Shown: positions 62,303 to 64,000 of the stretch, piece by piece | Layout of the letters: each line of letters opens with the position of its first letter | How positions within the stretch are numbered: position 1 is the stretch's first letter | The notes under the pieces: generated by a model | The model's database searches: none | Told to the model about the DNA's origin: nothing | The model's input: only the letters and a program-made list of their open reading frames with translations | Origin: Paracentrotus lividus | Lineage: Eukaryota > Echinodermata > Echinoidea > Camarodonta > Echinidae | NCBI GenBank assembly: GCA_940671915.1 | Contig: CALNVZ010002974.1 | Coordinates: forward strand, 22,371,712-22,435,711 | DNA length: 64,000 nucleotides | Direction of reading: 5' to 3' | Position numbers and translations under genes: made by a program

Positions 62303-62593
62303 AGAGATTGAACAATCAATAGAATACAAGAAGTAATATATTTAGCGTGTGTCATATAGGCAATACAAACCTGTACAGGAGACATTTAGTGTACATGTAT
62401 CAGATCAAAAGAAATGATATCTATTTCATCAAACGCAATTAAAAATTCAATCTAATTTCACTGTAGATATCTCCCATTCAGGATAATCATATGTAACCTT
62501 ATTTTATGTACTTCACTCACTTTCAACATGCTGTATAAATCTGAAGTATAAATACTTTTGTTTTGTTCTCATCTTTTATTTCAAATCTTTTAG

Positions 62594-62617
62594 GAAGGAA
62601 CTTGCCAATGCATCAGA
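62594..62617 (+). CDS. SGCE: Sarcoglycan exon 8, 24-nt cytoplasmic microexon
   Basis: Acceptor aatcttttag, donor AGA|gtaagt. It is 24 nt and phase 2 in and out, so it can be skipped without a frame change. It completes Arg307 and adds KELANAS plus a split codon, continuing the basic-then-polar juxtamembrane tail. The donor is a perfect gtaagt. No following exon was recognised in 62,618-64,000; two candidate acceptors (62,724 and 63,385) run quickly into stops. Confidence 0.55.
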
Positions 62618-64000
62618 GTAAGTTTCATACACGATGTATTTTTTATTGTAAAATGTCCTCTAGATTATGAATTTAATATGAATGAACTCCATTTTTTAAA
62701 ATAAGCTTTAAGTTTTTTTTGCAGGAAATGGCTTTCATTTCATTCATTTCATTATTTAATATCTTCCTTGTGATTTTATGGCATGAAGTTACCCTAGTTG
62801 CGGGGAAATTTGATTTTCTGAGCACATGTTTGAAATTTAGTTTATGTTTGACATTTAGTTTTACTTTACACCATCTGTTATATCAAAGGTATTGGTTTTA
62901 GATTTTAAGAAGCAAAACAAAAGTTCTTGGGGGTAAAATTATGTACACCCTCATATGTGATAGGGAAAACGATATGACTTAGTCCAGGAAACCTTAATGT
63001 ATGAAACCAATCAAAAAGCTCCTTCTATGTGTGCTCTATAGAGGGCAGTATCACAGTGATGGTGGAAAACTAGCCTTTTTACACTGGGAATAATGTTAGT
63101 AAGTTTTATATTTCTGCCTCCAAAATGTTATTATCTTTTCAGTTGGATTGACAAGGAAATGTTACAGAAATATTTATTTTTATTCAACTTTTGATCAGTT
63201 GTTTCATATTTGGCACAAGGTTTGTATTGTATTATATTTATCTCTCACTCTCTCTTCTCCTCTTCTCTAAAATTTAGTTTGCTCTCTCTGTAACACTAGT
63301 ACACCTTTATTTGAACATGAATATACTAGGCTGTATAATGTAGCAACTGCTTCATTGCATGTAAGTGACTTTTATTCTCTCTAGAAATGGCCTTAATGCC
63401 ATTTCTATTTGGTGACACAAGGAACATAAGTGAAGCATACTTCAATAGTGGTTGCATGAGGGTTTACTTCTTGCACATGTAGGCTTAGGTTCACATAGTC
63501 TAGATTGGGCCCTAATTCTAATCATAAATCTAAAGTAGAATCTACATGTAGATGCATCCATAATGAGAGAGGCTTGTTGTCGGTGTTGGAATCACCAGCA
63601 TTAATCTCTGTATGGGTATAATGCAATCCAAAAGCCACACTGCAACCCACGAGTATTACATGTATTTTTGAAGAGTGCACGGTCATAGGTGGCAGATATG
63701 CATGCAACAATAATTTTATTTTTTAACAAACTTTTGGTATAATATATCAAACTTTTGGTATAACATATAATAAATATAATTTATGGATTGATTGACACAT
63801 TGATGTTTTCGCTAAACATCAGCTTACATCAGTGTGTTTTAGTAGTCATGGCTCGCAGTAATGTAGAGGGTTAACATTTGCTCTGATGACGTTTTTTTTC
63901 TTACTCTATACTAAAAAAAAAAAAAAAAAGACTTGGCGCATTACAAATTATATCTACTTTGCAAAAATAAATCCTTGTAAAAACTTTAGCTTGTATACAT
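62618..64000. other. Sarcoglycan intron 8 and beyond
   Basis: No following cytoplasmic exon recognised. Two AG acceptors (62,724; 63,385) lead to only about ten codons before a stop and are not called. Short direct repeat AACTTTTGGTATAA..ATAT at 63,729-63,768; poly-A run at 63,914-63,930. Confidence 0.4.

Larger units (their letters stand above)
44823..62617 (+). other. SGCE: Alpha/epsilon-sarcoglycan gene (gene span, 3' end outside window)
   Basis: Eight exons joined in frame encode about 315 residues: signal peptide (1-22), ectodomain beginning with a cadherin-like/dystroglycan-type region (about 23-130), then the rest of the Sarcoglycan_2-type ectodomain, a single transmembrane helix (about 276-301) and the start of the cytoplasmic tail. 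Sarcoglycans belong to the dystrophin-glycoprotein complex, linking the cytoskeleton to the extracellular matrix at the cell surface. An invertebrate single gene is expected to be equally related to vertebrate SGCA and SGCE. Every visible exon is intact and all phases match. Intron sizes are about 13,490, 333, 252, 531, 716, 334 and 1,195 nt. The rest of the cytoplasmic tail must lie right of 62,617, probably beyond 64,000. Confidence 0.88.

Noticed and set aside
62724..62757. Next sarcoglycan exon after the 24-nt exon
   Set aside because: The acceptor is usable but the frame ends after about eleven codons in low-complexity TTCATT repeats.
63386..63415. Terminal sarcoglycan exon ENGLNAISIW-stop
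   Set aside because: The acceptor ctctctag is decent, but the peptide is ten residues with no resemblance to known tails; left uncalled.

Overview
This is a metazoan nuclear window, AT-rich, with short exons, canonical GT-AG introns and very many small foldback transposons. The foldback elements, the frequent TACATGTA and GTAGGCCTA palindromes, and the protein families suggest an echinoderm, most likely a sea urchin. That assignment is inference; nothing in the window proves the species.

Two genes can be supported, arranged head to head. On the minus strand (about 29,000 down to 11,683) lies the 5' part of a neurabin/spinophilin-family gene (PPP1R9 family, F-actin and protein phosphatase 1 scaffold). 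It consists of a large first coding exon (29,000-27,206), a possible 27-nt microexon (24,412-24,386) and an intact 105-nt exon with the PP1-docking motif RHVTF (11,787-11,683). The PDZ, coiled-coil and later exons are not visible and presumably lie left of base 1. The large exon can only be read by switching frame about ten times, so it is either poorly corrected sequence or a decaying gene copy.

On the plus strand (44,823 to beyond 62,617) lies an alpha/epsilon-sarcoglycan gene. A short signal-peptide exon at 44,823-44,853 is followed by a 13.5-kb intron. Six compact exons (58,344-61,398) then encode the ectodomain and the transmembrane helix. A 24-nt cytoplasmic exon (62,594-62,617) and a possible alternative terminal exon (62,095-62,182) follow. 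The cytoplasmic tail after 62,617 is not found in the window.

The pairing matters. In human, PPP1R9A lies next to SGCE (7q21) and PPP1R9B next to SGCA (17q21), each pair divergently arranged. This window shows what looks like the unduplicated, ancestral version of that linkage.

The rest is non-coding and repeat-laden. It includes foldback MITE families (some in several copies, one nested inside another with a clean TA target duplication) and a 1.36-kb TA-flanked element inserted in a pyrimidine array. It also includes tRNA-derived SINE fragments, a 149-bp tandem repeat carrying nuclear-receptor-type DR1 motifs, a 22/23-bp minisatellite, a 282-bp tandem duplication, a 104-bp intronic tandem repeat and several microsatellites. 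No transposase, reverse transcriptase, tRNA, rRNA or CRISPR array was recognised.
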